Shown: positions 51,793 to 62,707 of the stretch, piece after piece
Numbering within the stretch: the first letter of the stretch is position 1
How the letters are laid out: each line of letters opens with the position of its first letter
Origin: Doryteuthis pealeii
Taxonomy: Eukaryota > Mollusca > Cephalopoda > Myopsida > Loliginidae
Length of the DNA stretch: 64,000 bases
Assembly: GCA_023376005.1 (NCBI GenBank)
Contig: CM042160.1
Span: 86,803,016-86,867,015 of the forward strand
Direction: 5' to 3'
Translations under genes and position numbers: made by a program
Notes under the pieces: model-generated
Seen by the model: only the letters and a program-made list of their open reading frames with translations
What the model was told of the DNA's origin: nothing
Databases searched by the model: none

Positions 51793-52071
51793 TAATGGTT
51801 AGAGTATCCGCCTGACAGGTAGGGTTCGAATCATGCACAAAGCACTGCCCTGTCTATAGCTCTGCTGATGAGGCCTAATAGGCTGAAATGTACATACAGA
51901 GATTGACTTTTTCTCAAGTTTGTTTACGCTTTACATTTAAACCGATATGCACACCTAATTCATTTAATTATAATTAATTAATTAACAAATTAGGTATGAC
52001 TTTAATTAAGCACATAATCTCCCACAAATTGTCGGCCTTTGCCATTTCAAACACATTGTTTGTTCACTTCA
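51790..52071 (+). mobile_element. SINE-D copy between (TA)n arrays
   Basis: AGTATAATGGTTAGAGTATC and AGGGTTCGAATCATGCAC are A and B boxes, followed by the hammerhead at 51861-51900, a 3' body with AAATTAGGTATGACTTTAA, and TA repeats at 52072-52090. It is not a mirror copy, so it gives an independent comparison for SINE-D. Confidence 0.75.
51861..51900 (+). ncRNA. Hammerhead ribozyme in SINE-D
   Basis: UCUG (51861-51864), CUGAUGA (51865-51871), stem II GGCCU/AGGCU with loop AAU, GAAA (51885-51888), self-paired AUGUACAU, triplet AUA, closing CAGA (51897-51900). Relative to 22242-22280 the second stem II pair changed from A-U to G-C, and stem I is fully paired. Confidence 0.75.
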
Positions 52072-52145
52072 TATATATATATATAATATAATAAGATAAA
52101 TATATAAAGGTTTTACATATCTATTTATTAGGTGACAAAGGAACA

Positions 52146-52188
52146 ATTACAACCATATTGGTTTCATGCGATGCAATCATCAGGTGAA
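52146..52188 (-). ncRNA. Hammerhead motif, left arm of inverted E1
   Basis: Minus strand: UUCAC, CUGAUGA (52183-52177), stem II, GAAA, stem III ACCA/UGGU, GUU, closing GUAAU (52150-52146). Stem I has an A-C mismatch at the third pair compared with 31454-31496. Confidence 0.6.
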
Positions 52189-52211
52189 GATGTTTCAACA
52201 TTTGAAACATC

Positions 52212-52254
52212 TTCACCTGATGATTGCATCGCATGAAACCAATATGGTTGTAAT
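52212..52254 (+). ncRNA. Hammerhead motif, right arm of inverted E1
   Basis: UUCAC (52212-52216), CUGAUGA (52217-52223), stem II 52224-52234, GAAA (52235-52238), stem III, GUU, closing GUAAU (52250-52254). Same A-C mismatch as the left arm. Confidence 0.6.
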
Positions 52255-52406
52255 TGTTCCTTTGTCACCCAATAAATAGATATGTAAAACCTTTATATAT
52301 TTATCTTATTATATTATATAACAGCTCTATTTTATATTGAGCACTCTACCAATAATACTGCCTTTGGTACACCATTCCAGCAAAAGCTGAAACAGTGACC
52401 ATCTCA

Positions 52407-52446
<40 letters not shown>

Positions 52447-52959
52447 CATTCAACTTTAAAAATTAGAGGATGAAAAAAAATCATACAAACCATTTATATC
52501 AAACTGCCAATTAAGAAATAAATTAGAAATGCCCAAGAAAACACAGTGAGTACAGCTCTTACGGGTTTCTTTCCTTTTTTTTTTTTCTTTCTTTTTCTGT
52601 TACATCCTCCAAATAATAAGCCTGCTTGTGTTTCATGGGATTTTTCCTCAAGATCTGAGCCTATCAAGTGAAATTTATTCAGGAAAACGTTGCAACTTGA
52701 GGAAAACAGGATGTAAGTAAAGTTGTAGTAAATTCTCATTGTCTTCAACATCCTGGTGACAATGGTACAGAGGGTAGGAGGGGGTGGGGCGAAGCAGAGA
52801 GGTTGGGGTGGGGGTGTGAATGTGAGGGTGACAGGATGATGGGAAATAAGGGAAGACTAGCAGGTCAGTCAGATGATAGGTGACTGGGTGTGGCAATGAT
52901 AATTATTCTTTTGCTAAAAAACGCTATAAATTATGATGATAATGATTGTGTACGGTTGG

Positions 52960-53530
52960 TTGGATGTTTACGGCATGTCAACCCTTGTTGGGGTATTTTA
53001 TGCTGAAGACATTTTGTTTTATTAATTCTTGATTACTAAAAAAAAATTTAAAACTCAAAATTTGGTAATCCTTAACTTGTTCCTCGTAAATTCCTACCAT
53101 AAAATAAACTAAACCCTCATTTTATGTCCGTGTTTTTGCAATGTGTTTTATTTTTCTTGCACCCGTTATTTTACAATACAATATATTTTCTTTATTCTTT
53201 AACAAATGAAAAAATATATATTTAGTATTGTAAAATAACGGGTGCAAGAAAAATAAAACATTTATTGCAAAAACACGGACATAAAATGAGGGTTTATTTT
53301 ATGGTAGGAATTTACGAGGAAAAAGTTAAAGATTACAAAAAATTTTAAAACCCAATTTTTTGTTAACTCATTTTCTTCTATTTAACCTATAGATGGGACC
53401 CTAACAGGTACTACCACTCTGGGTTAGAGTGGACCTGAGAGTAATGGAAATGAAAGGGTATTTCACACTCCCCAGAACTGAAGCCTCACCATCAAATGCA
53501 GTTTAGTGTCATACCAGGACACCTTTTTGG
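52960..53530 (-). repeat. Repeat G (minus strand), interrupted by MITE-5
   Basis: Hairpin part GGCATGTCAACCC with GGTATTTTATGC near 52972-53005, then MITE-5, then GGGACCCTAACAGGTACTAC at 53395 onward. Confidence 0.65.
53064..53336. mobile_element. MITE-5, foldback element with ~120-bp arms
   Basis: Left GTAATCCTTAACTTG and TCCTCGTAAATTCCTACC pair with the right end in reverse. The interior arm ends at AACGGGTGCAAGAAAAATA. The loop is about 35 bp of AT. No coding region. Confidence 0.8.
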
Positions 53531-53738
53531 GGGGAGAGAGAGGGGGGAGAGGGGGAGAGAGAGAGAGGGGGGAGTATTACGCCATATCTGCAGGGGGGAG
53601 GGTCTTACGCCATATCTGCAGGGGATAGAGTCATCATATTTTAAGCCCTGCCAACAGACATTGTTTTATTTATTCTTGTTGGGTATTCAATTATTCTTAA
53701 ACTTTTATTTTTTAAAACCTTTTTATTAAATTCATTTT

Positions 53739-53895
53739 TAGATCTATTTAACCTATAGATGAAACCCTAACATATACTACCAGGTCAGGGTGACAGAAGA
53801 GTAATGGCAATGAAGGGGTACTCCACACTCTCAACAGCTCCAGAATTGGTACTTTAATACTTGATTCAGATTAACGTAATACCCAGGACTATTTA
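53739..53895 (-). repeat. Repeat G fragment (minus strand)
   Basis: TTTAACCTATAGATGAAACC and AGTAATGGCAATGAAGGGG match repeat G. Confidence 0.65.
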
Positions 53896-53901
53896 TATAT
53901 A

Positions 53902-54531
53902 CTAGCAAATATATGCACCCTCCGGATGCAAGTATTTAAGTTTTAATATAATAAAATATCATGTTAAATTAGAAAGGCTAATGAAACTGAATAAGAATTC
54001 AGATAAAAATATTCAGAACAGAGGGGGTATGATTGAAAAATAAAACAACTTTGAAACTAACTATTCCATCATTTTCCATTACTCCCCTCTTTCATTGGTA
54101 AGTTTTCCTAATTTAACTATTTAGTTAAAATAGGAAGTAAAGAATAATATCACAGTTATTTCTTCTTGTCAATGGATTTCTTAAGATTTATCTCCGAGAT
54201 TTTTGCTCATAAGATAAAACCAAACAATTAGAAATCAATAATACTAAGCATATATTTATTAAAATCAAATTTTCAAGATCAATATGCAAATTAGCTGCCA
54301 ATTCACACTGTAAACCGCTATTTTCTTGTATATATAAATACAATTGCATGTTATCAATATGTAGATATGGTCAACAGTCTTAATGATGTAAAACAATTTT
54401 ATTAATAATTAAGGTTTAAATAAAAATAAATCATGGAGAATGTGATGTAAATAACAAAGGGAATTGTGACTTGAATGGTAATATAGTTTCGGTTACAGAC
54501 ATACAAACCCACAATCTCCATTATAATAAGA
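53902..54531 (-). mobile_element. Non-autonomous Helitron (minus strand), 630 bp
   Basis: Minus strand starts TC TTATTATAATGGAG and ends with a hairpin near its 3' end (GCATCC/GGGTGC with one mismatch), nine bases and CTAG. Host A precedes and T follows the element. It matches 57476-58107 over its full length. No Rep/helicase coding. Confidence 0.8.
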
Positions 54532-54869
54532 TGATAAAAAAGGAGGGGGGGGGTTTGCCATAAGATTAGCAATAACAGCTAGTTTCGTAAAATCATTGGA
54601 CATAGACAATTTTTCACCTTAATTTGTTCAAATCGCAATTCCTCCGGTATTTCTGATCCAATCTTAAAAATATTTGTATGGTTGGAAAGAAAAGAAAAGA
54701 AAATAATCTTTCTAAATATGTAATTTTCATGTGTTTTTATCAATTGAATAATTTTTACGAGTTAAAATGATATTTTGCTTTCTTATTAAGAGCAATTGGT
54801 GGAAGCTTCTCTGACCAAATAAAAGCTAAAGTGGAGTGTTGCAATTCTCTCATCAGAGGATTGTTTGGT

Positions 54870-55165
54870 TTGGTTTTTTTTACGGCATATCAACCTCAGT
54901 GGGTCATTTAATGCCGATAAAGTTTTGAAATAAATTCATTCTTAATGGATAATACAATTTTTTTATGAATACATTTTTCTATTTAACCCTAACAGATACT
55001 ACCACTCTGGGTCAGAGTGGACCAGGGAGCAATGGTGATGAACGGGTGCTCCACATTCCCTGGGTTCTATCCTTAAGCATCATGGGTCGCCACCAATGGC
55101 TAACAGGTGGCCCCATTGGGAGAGTCTTACCTCTCTGCAGAGTGCAGTCTGGTCAGAGGTAGTTG
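54870..55165 (-). repeat. Repeat G (minus strand), shortened
   Basis: GGCATATCAACCTCAGTGGG and TCATTTAATGCC hairpin, then ACCAGGGAGCAATGGTGATG. A middle segment is deleted relative to 37250-37862. Confidence 0.7.
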
Positions 55166-55194
55166 CTTTACCTATGCAGATTATACACACAATT

Positions 55195-55198
<4 letters not shown>

Positions 55199-55232
<34 letters not shown>
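55199..55232. repeat. (TA)n microsatellite
   Basis: TA repeats. Neighbouring short open frames are not genes. Confidence 0.95.
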
Positions 55233-55237
<5 letters not shown>

Positions 55238-56264
55238 CTATATTATATATCTTGTACACAGTTTATTCCAGGACTGCAGAGTCAGAGTTGGAAGCAATTA
55301 AGAGGTCACTGAGTTGAATTTACACTTTATATGCCCTAGTTAGTCTATAAAGTTGTACAGTGCTCACTACTTATGAATAGATTTTTTTTAAAGCCTGTTT
55401 TATATTTATTTGTAGACATTAATATCTTAATTACATAAAGACAAGTCCAAGTAGAGGTGCAAAAAATAGTCAGAGTTTTTGTGGAATTCAGACTCGTTAA
55501 TGTCGCAATCCAAGTTTGAAGGTTCAATCCATATAGGTCTCACAATTTTTTTTTTTTTTTTTTTTGGGGGGGGGGGGGTAAATTGTGAGAGCCCCCTAGA
55601 TGTTTATTTATGCCTAAATCCAACACTGAATTCATTCTTTATCTAAATATCTAATACTAAAATAAAAGCCTCCCTCACACATGCACATATCTGTTTGCTT
55701 CCTTCTTTCAACATTTCATATTAAGTCAGTTTTTTTTTTCTTAATATAAACATACATTCCAATTTAAAATTATATATATATATATATATATATATCCGAA
55801 AATGAATAATGTTTACTCACCCCTCTGTGGCAATCTCACGTATGCAATGCAAAGCAAAGCAACAAAAAAAAAAAAAAAAAAAAAAATACACTCATCAGAT
55901 GAGTGTTGCCAAATATGGAAAAATCTATTTGTTTTTTGGGTTTTTTTTTTTTAAATCTTTTTAGTACATGAAACTGACAGTAATGAAACTGCTACAAATT
56001 CGTTGAGTAAACAATTATTCATTTTAGTGGTATCCTGGTCTGATGGTCAGCAGTTTTTGATTAAATTAAAGTGTTTTTAAACAATTTTTTCTCAACACAT
56101 GGTGAAACTCGAGTAGGTTATTTCTATACACACTGTAATACTAAATTGCTCACTTACGTATTGAGCACTTTATATTTGTTATAATACTGACTTATCCGAT
56201 TATACTTATATCAACCAAATATCGAGATTAATCCAATATTTTTTACCGGTAAGTTCATTCCATT
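55233..56264. other. AT-rich stretch with a hammerhead 3' half
   Basis: T/G-runs at 55547-55577, TA at 55771-55796 and an A-run at 55862-55886. ATGGTGAAACTCGAGTAGG at 56100-56118 equals the 3' half of the ribozyme at 51680-51718, but the CUGAAGA half is missing. Confidence 0.5.
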
Positions 56265-56365
56265 ATGAGAGAGAGGACAGAGAGAGTGAGAAAAAGAAAG
56301 AGAAGAGAGGAGAAAGAGAAAGAGAGAGAGAAAGGAAAGAGAGAAGAGAAAGAGAGAGAGAGAGA

Positions 56366-56396
<31 letters not shown>

Positions 56397-56532
56397 AAGA
56401 GAGAGAAGAAAGAGAAGAGAAGGAGAAAGGAAGAAGAGAAAGAAGAGAGAGGAAAGAGGAAGAAGAGAGAGAGAAAGAGAGAGAGAAGAGAAAGAGAAAG
56501 AGAAAGAGAGAGAGAAAGAGAGAAAGAGGGGG
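56265..56532 (+). repeat. GA-rich polypurine tract
   Basis: From 56288 to 56532 only A and G. Long Arg/Glu/Lys (plus) or Ser/Leu/Phe (minus) frames are compositional. Confidence 0.95.
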
Positions 56533-56984
56533 CAGGTATATTAAAGACCATGGAATATTGTCCTTTATGTAGACGTTTAAGTCTTCTAGTTGTTTTTTGT
56601 AGATCAGGATCCCATACTTTTTACCCAAGGGCTTTCAATAATTTCACTGGTCATCCTCAGGGGCCTGCTGGTTGTAGATCTACGAAAAACGACTAGAAGA
56701 CTTACACACTTACAATGAAGATCATAAAGAATATCCATGGTCTTTAACAATCCTGACTAAATAATAACTTGCTGCCAAAAATAGAGATAAGACAAACAGG
56801 AATATTCTTTTAGGTTATTTATCTTGTGAATTTTTTTTTAGTAGTTTTCATTTTAGGTCATCGTCAGGAGAAAATTTCTTCTGAAAGAAATTGTTTTTAG
56901 AAAGTTTTTTTTGTGTGTGTTGTGGGTAAGAGTTGCCAATACTCACACACAAAGAGGAAGCAGGAGATATGTAAAGTAATAAAG

Positions 56985-57215
56985 CGTCGGGTGCTAAAGT
57001 CGGTATCAGCCAATCGCGAGGGAGTCTATCCCCTTTTCACTAGCACTAGACCCAGGAGATTGTTTTTTGTGTTGAGGTGAGCGCTACACCTACCAACAGT
57101 CTTTTACGCACAGATCCCTGTGCTACTCATCGTTGAGTTGGCGAGGGCAGTATCGAACTAGGAGACTGTGGCTTCTGTCGAACACTCTACCGACTGAGCT
57201 AACCTGAATAAGTTA
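56985..57215 (-). mobile_element. SINE-A copy (minus strand)
   Basis: CTATCCCCTTTTCACTAGC, GGCAGTATCGAACTAGG (reverse B box) and CTACCGACTGAGCTAACC (reverse A box). Confidence 0.75.
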
Positions 57216-57442
57216 AATACTTGGTAATAGTATATTTACCCGACCATAAATTCATATCATTACTAACTTCCAGTCTTGTCTGACTGACAGATAATTTATA
57301 GACAGACGCAACCATCTTTTAACGTCTATAGGGGAGGTAGGTAGATAAAAAACGGTTGTATAGGAATACAACAGTTTTTAAAAAGTTTCAAATGTTTTGA
57401 TAAGCCACAGATAATTTTGAATCTCACCACACACACACACAT

Positions 57443-57445
<3 letters not shown>

Positions 57446-57473
<28 letters not shown>

Positions 57474-57475
57474 TA
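57446..57475. repeat. (TA)n microsatellite, Helitron target
   Basis: TA repeats ending directly at the Helitron 5' end. Confidence 0.9.
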
Positions 57476-58107
57476 TCTTATTTATAATGGAGATTTGTGG
57501 GTTTGTCTGTCTGTAACCGAAACTATATTACTATACAAGTCACAATTCCCTTGTTATTTACATCACATTCTCCATGATTTTATTTTTTATTTAAACCTCA
57601 ATTATAGTAAAATTGTTTTACATCATTAAGACTGTTAAGAATATCTACATACTAATAACATGCAATTATATTTATATATTCAACGAAATAGCGGTTTACA
57701 GTGTGAAGGGAAGGCTAATTTGCATATTGATCTTTAAAAATTTGATTTTAATAAATAATGCTTAGTATTATTGATTTTCTAATTGTTTGGTTTTTTATCT
57801 TAATAAATATGAGCAAAAATCTCAATAAATCTTAAAGAAATCTATTAACATAAGAAAATAACTGTAATTTTATTCTTTCTTCCTATTTTAACTAAATAGT
57901 TAAATTAGGGAAATTTACCACTGAAAGACGGAGTAAGGACAATGGTGGAACAGTTAGTTTCAAATTCTATTTTGCAATCATACCCACTCTGTTCCAAATA
58001 TTTTATCTGAATTCTTATTCAGTTTCATTAGCCTTTCTAATTTAACATGATATCTTATTATATTAAAACTTAAATACTTGCACCCGGAGGGTGCATATAT
58101 TTGCTAG
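57476..58107 (+). mobile_element. Non-autonomous Helitron (plus strand), 632 bp
   Basis: Starts TCTTATTTATAATGGAG after host A and ends with hairpin GCACCC GGA GGGTGC, nine bases, CTAG, then host T. These are the hallmarks of Helitron termini (5' TC, 3' hairpin plus CTRR, A|T target). The copy at 53902-54531 is the same family in the opposite orientation, about 10% or more diverged by eye. Confidence 0.85.
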
Positions 58108-58761
58108 TATATATAATTGGAATTATAAAAAGTGTTAATATTGTAGTTGGAACAAGAACACAACAGACTCGTAGGTCATTTAATAAGTGTTGTGTTTTGC
58201 TTGGGTGCACAAATAGTAGGTAGTTAATGGTTAACATGCTTTTTAAATTTTAGTTTTGCTCTCATGTACGGGGGGGGGGCTGCCAAGAAAGAGATTACCT
58301 AGAGTAATGAATCATACATACTATTCCATATATTCATCCTATAGTTTAAATACACTTAACTATTTGCCAACAAAATTTCCCCCACAGCTGTACCAAATTC
58401 CCCTGGTATTTTTTTTTTACCTGCACGATTTCAAATTCACTTCATAACTCATTCTATTTAAATAAAATCTTATAATCATTATACTCAACTAACCATCAAT
58501 GGGGTACAGTATACTTTCTTTGCTGGCACCAGTGGCCTGTGTTCGATCCCATTTAAAAAAACTAAATTTCTCCCACAGCTGTACCAAATTTTCTTGGTAT
58601 TTTTTTTTTACCTGTATGATGGGATATTTCAAAGTTCACTATATGTTCACCTCAGAACTCATTCTATTCAAATAAAGGGGTTTCACATAGATATTTTTTA
58701 GTTAATACAATCCACCCCTAAAAGCTGTTATTTTATTAGTTACTGGAACTTATTGAGTAAT

Positions 58762-58956
58762 GTGTTAGAATCTCAACGTTTATTTACCCATGGACCCCCT
58801 TTTAACCCTATTTTACTCTGGTGGACCCTCCCATAGCCATTTGATGTTTAAAAATCCCATTGTAATTTTATAGTTAAATATATTTTGCTTGCTTGGATCC
58901 CAAAAAACTTTATATGGTCCCTGGGGTCCACATGGACCCCAGTTGAAACCACTGTT
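58762..58956 (-). mobile_element. Possible hAT-like MITE inside repeat J
   Basis: Minus strand starts CAGTGGTTTCAACTGGGGTC and ends near CGTTGAGATTCTAACA. The CAGTGGTT...AAC start is hAT-like, but the right end is a poor inverted match. Confidence 0.35.
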
Positions 58957-58962
58957 AGATTG

Positions 58963-58994
<32 letters not shown>

Positions 58995-58999
<5 letters not shown>

Positions 59000-59052
59000 T
59001 TTCTCCCATGGCTGTACCAAGAAAATTTGGTACAGCCATGGGAGAAATATAT
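58995..59052. repeat. Perfect 26-bp inverted repeat with 6-base loop
   Basis: ATATATTTCTCCCATGGC and TGTACCAA on the left pair exactly with the right side around loop GAAAAT. It is built from the repeat J start motif duplicated head to head. Confidence 0.9.
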
Positions 59053-60009
59053 TGAAATTTTTTTACCTGTATGATGGTATATTGCAAAGTTCACTATCTA
59101 TTCACCTCAGAACTCATTCCATTTAAATAAAATCCTATTATAATTGTAATCTGGGTCCTTTGGCCGAATTATAATCGACTAACCATCAACGGGGTACAGT
59201 ATACTTTCTTTGCTGGCACCAATGGCCTGTGTTCAATCCCATTTAAAAAAAAACTAAATTTCTACCACGGATGTACCAAATTTTCTTGGTATTTTTTCAC
59301 CTGTATGATAGGATATTTCAAAGTTCACTATCTATTCACCTCAGATAAAATAAAAAGATGGTAATGATTTTTAATCACTAAAATATCAAAATAAAGATAA
59401 ACACTATTATCAATTAATATTAATAAAATAAGTTAATTTTAAATATTAAAATTTACAAAATTATTATTTATTAGCAGTAAAACCTGGAATTGTTGAGAAT
59501 AAAAATAATAAAAAAATGAATGATAATGGAAGAAGCTAAAGTGTTTAGAATTTCTCTTAACTCTTTGCCAACCAAATCTCCCCTGCCATGGCTGTACCAA
59601 ATTTTCTTGAGTTTTCTTTTACCTCTATGATGGGATATTTCAAAGTTCACTATCTATTCATCTCAGAACTCATTTCATTCAAATAAAGTCTTATTTTTGT
59701 AATCGGAGTTCTTCTGTGTATAAGTAGTGATATCCCCCTGTGTATGTCTGAATGGAGTGGTCTGCCCTGGGAAGAATGGACATAATAAAGAGCGAGAGAC
59801 GGCCATTTGCAATCGGTCGACAGACGTTCGAACAACTTACAAAGTCTTACGTACTTCTGCTTAATTCTAATGAACTAACTATCTGTTTTTGTACTTTGCT
59901 TTTGCAGTGGTGGGTCTAAAATGAAGGTTTTGTTTTGTTTTTTTAATTGGTTAAATTAGATTAAATAAGAAAAAAAAAGATAAATAAAGTTAAAATCAAA
60001 AAGCTATTT

Positions 60010-60185
60010 GCCTGAATTTTTGAGATGAGACTTGATATTTTGTATTATTTGGATTTTTTGGACTGTTGTCCTCATCTTTGTTATAAACACAACAGAGTTC
60101 AACAAGAAACACCCAAAAAAAGGTCAAAGGGCACACTGACCAAAACATTGTGTGAGGACAACAGTCTGAAAAATCAAAACAATAT
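60010..60185 (+). repeat. Family F copy with inverted ends
   Basis: GACTTGATATTTTGTATT, GGACTGTTGTCCTCATC and, at the far end, GAGGACAACAGTCTGAAAAA. The two flanks are inverted copies. Confidence 0.65.
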
Positions 60186-60534
60186 AAAAATTTATTCTCG
60201 CCTTGGTTGGATTGAGAACTTTTCAGTAACCCTCGTACAAGAGAGATTTTCCTTCAGTTCCATCAGATATATTGATATCTCGGCTTTGGCTAGTTCACCT
60301 GTATATATTGTCTATAATGGGTATTAGATTTTAGTCAGGCAATGTCATTCTCTGCTTTAGAAGATAAAGAAAGAAAAAAAAAAACAATATTACAAAAATG
60401 AATTAAATAATACAAGATATTCTCTACTACGATGGACAGAGCAGATCAGAGAAAAAAATCATCCACTCTCGTAGATTAAATAAAGGGTTAGGTTCAAAAT
60501 TCTCAAAAGATTACAAACTACAGACATCTGGAGA

Positions 60535-60665
60535 GGATCATGTGATCCTGCTGCAATGGTTAGCAAGCTAATCTCAGAAAACAAATAATACTAAGTAGAA
60601 GGTTCAATTCTCACAAAATGCTCCATACTTGCAACCTTGTGCCAACTCTAAGCTATGATTAGTTC
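60535..60665 (+). mobile_element. SINE-C copy, diverged
   Basis: CTGCAATGGTTAGCAAGC (A box), AGGTTCAATTCTCACAAAA (B box), CTTGTGCCAACTCTAAGC tail. Confidence 0.65.
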
Positions 60666-60954
60666 TTTTTTGTTTTTGTTAACACCTTAACATAGAATTG
60701 TTAGCAAATTAATCTTGCAGATTAATTTACAACCAAATAGTGAATTTGAGTGATGATCAATTGTTTTATTATCTTCCAAGCTATAGCCATGTCAGTGATA
60801 CTGTATGGCTGAAATGTTTGAAATAAAAGGATAAATGAATTTAAGAGACACTGGCAAAACATGGGGGGGGGGGGGGTAGCTGAATCAGTTATGAATTATG
60901 AAGGAGTTAATAATAAAAAGTTTATTTCAATATCCTTTTAATATTTTTAATATC

Positions 60955-61290
60955 TTATTTTTAATATCATTTCGATATTATTTTTGAACATTATTTTTAA
61001 ATATTATTTTTGAACATTATTTTTAAATATTATTTTTAAATATTATTTTGATATTATTTTTAAATATTATTTTGATATTATTTTTAAATATTATTTTGAT
61101 ATTTTTAATATTATTTTGATATTATTTTGATATTTTTAATATTATTTTGATATTATTTTGATATTTTTAATATTATTTTGATATTTTTAATATTATTTTG
61201 ATATTATTTTGATATTTTTAATATTATTTTGATATTATTTTGATATATATTATTAATATTGTTATTTTATTTTAATATTATTTTAATAAT
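60955..61290 (+). repeat. AT minisatellite (ATTATTTTGATATTTTTA)n
   Basis: About 18-bp units with variants ATTATTTTTAAATATT and ATTATTTTGATATT. Confidence 0.95.
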
Positions 61291-61369
61291 AGGCAGCCTA
61301 ATTGTGTGTATAAATGAATCATGAACGTAAGTAGTCATAATAATATTAATGTATTGGTGATTTTATTAA

Positions 61370-61838
61370 GTTACAGTCCATAACATACAACACTCCACTT
61401 TAACCCTTACTTAGGCTAAACAGGTTGTCAAAGAGGCCTCATCCAATCAATCAGCTGGTCATGTCAATCTCTAGCACCTATATGATTGTCCCAACCCCTT
61501 TGCCCATATGGCAACACCCCCAACCCCTTTTTATCATATGTGCTAAACAACAGCTGAGTATCCTGAGTATGATGTTAAAATGCATCTAGTTGCAAAGTTC
61601 CAATTCTGGATCTCAGGAGAGTTTGGAATACCACTTCATCACCATTACTCTCAGGTCCACCCTGACCAGGAGTGGTAGTACCTGTTAGGGTCCCATCTAT
61701 GGGTTAAATAGAAAACTGGGTTGAAAAAAAAAATGTTTAAAAATTTTTTGGATGCCTATCAAGAATGAATAAAACAAAATGTCTTCGGCATAAAGTAACC
61801 CAACAAGAGTTGACATGCCATAAAATTCAACCAACCAG
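61370..61838 (+). repeat. Repeat G copy (plus strand)
   Basis: CATAACATACAACACTCCAC through GGGTCCCATCTATGGG to GGCATAAAGTAACCC and AGTTGACATGCCATAAAA. Confidence 0.75.
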
Positions 61839-62269
61839 TTACAATTTCTTGCTAATGAAATTAAAAGAATTGTTACCACTTAAGATAACATTTGATGGTG
61901 TATCTATTGAACTTGAGATGTTTTGTAATATCTACTTCCTAGGCAGATGCTCTAACGACTAAGATAAACCGGTCCTATGTGCAAGCTGATATATTTTTTA
62001 GTTTGCATGAACAAAGAATAAAATGGTATGAACCATAGATAACACAAAATGTCTAACAAAAAAAGTGGAAAAAAACCCATAGAAATGAAGAGAAAAAAAA
62101 AAAAAGAAAATTAATAAAAGAATAGGAAGTTATAGAATACTGATCATATAGTAGATCATGGATGTCAAGGAGGTTATTAAAATCATTTGCAGCTGTCTTT
62201 TCAATTCTCATCCTTAATGCTCATCGAAAAGCAGAAATCATATAACAATATAACAAAGATAAAGAAAAT

Positions 62270-62665
62270 TTCTAAAAGATGAAAAAAATAAGAAAATAAA
62301 TAAATAAATAAAAGAAAATTTCTAAAAGATAAAAGAAAATTTCTAAAAGATAAAAAAAATAAATAAATAAATAAATAAAAATTTCTAAAAGATAAAAAAT
62401 AAATAAATAAATAAATAAATAAAAGAAAATTTCTAAAAGATAAAAAAAAAATAAATAAATAAATAAATAAAAGAAAATTTCTAAAAGATAAAAAATAATA
62501 AATAAATAAATAAAAGAAAATTCTAAAGATAAAAAAAAAAATAAAAAAAAATAAATAAAAAAAAAAAGAAAAATAAATAAATAAATAAATAAATAAAAGA
62601 AAATTTCTAAAAGATAAAAAAAATAAATAAATAAATAAATAATAAAAAATTTCAAAAGATAAATA
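62270..62665 (+). repeat. A-rich minisatellite
   Basis: Units of about 45-60 bp: GAAAATTTCTAAAAGATAAA followed by AATAAATAAATAAAT runs. The long open frame on the minus strand is compositional. Confidence 0.95.
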
Positions 62666-62676
62666 AAATAAATAAA

Positions 62677-62707
<31 letters not shown>

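Larger units (their letters stand above)
52091..52411. mobile_element. Element E1 with an inverted duplication
   Basis: 52091-52197 and 52204-52322 are inverted copies with a centre at GTTTCAACATTTGAAAC. The right part continues through the complete distal half of E1 to a TA array at 52412-52443. Each arm has its own hammerhead, facing outward. Confidence 0.75.
51262..52562 (+). repeat. Direct repeat pair flanking a cluster of (TA)n-bounded units
   Basis: ACTTTAAAAATTAGAGG through AACACAGTGAGTACAGCTC occurs at 51262-51382 and 52452-52560. Three TA-bounded elements lie between the two copies. Confidence 0.75.
58255..59700 (+). repeat. Tandem repeat J block, ~200-bp units
   Basis: AGCTGTACCAAAT with CTTGGTATTTTTTTT, then TTCAAAGTTCACTAT and GGGGTACAGTATACTTTC, then GGCCTGTGTTCGATCCC, recur at about 58385, 58575, 59010, 59270 and 59590 with gaps and insertions. 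The final element contains a B-box-like GTTCGATCC. Confidence 0.75.

Noticed and set aside
55887..55910. Hammerhead near CTCATCAGATGAG
   Set aside because: CUGA core on the minus strand is part of a simple palindrome ACACTCATC/GATGAGTGT and no GAAA follows in a suitable place.
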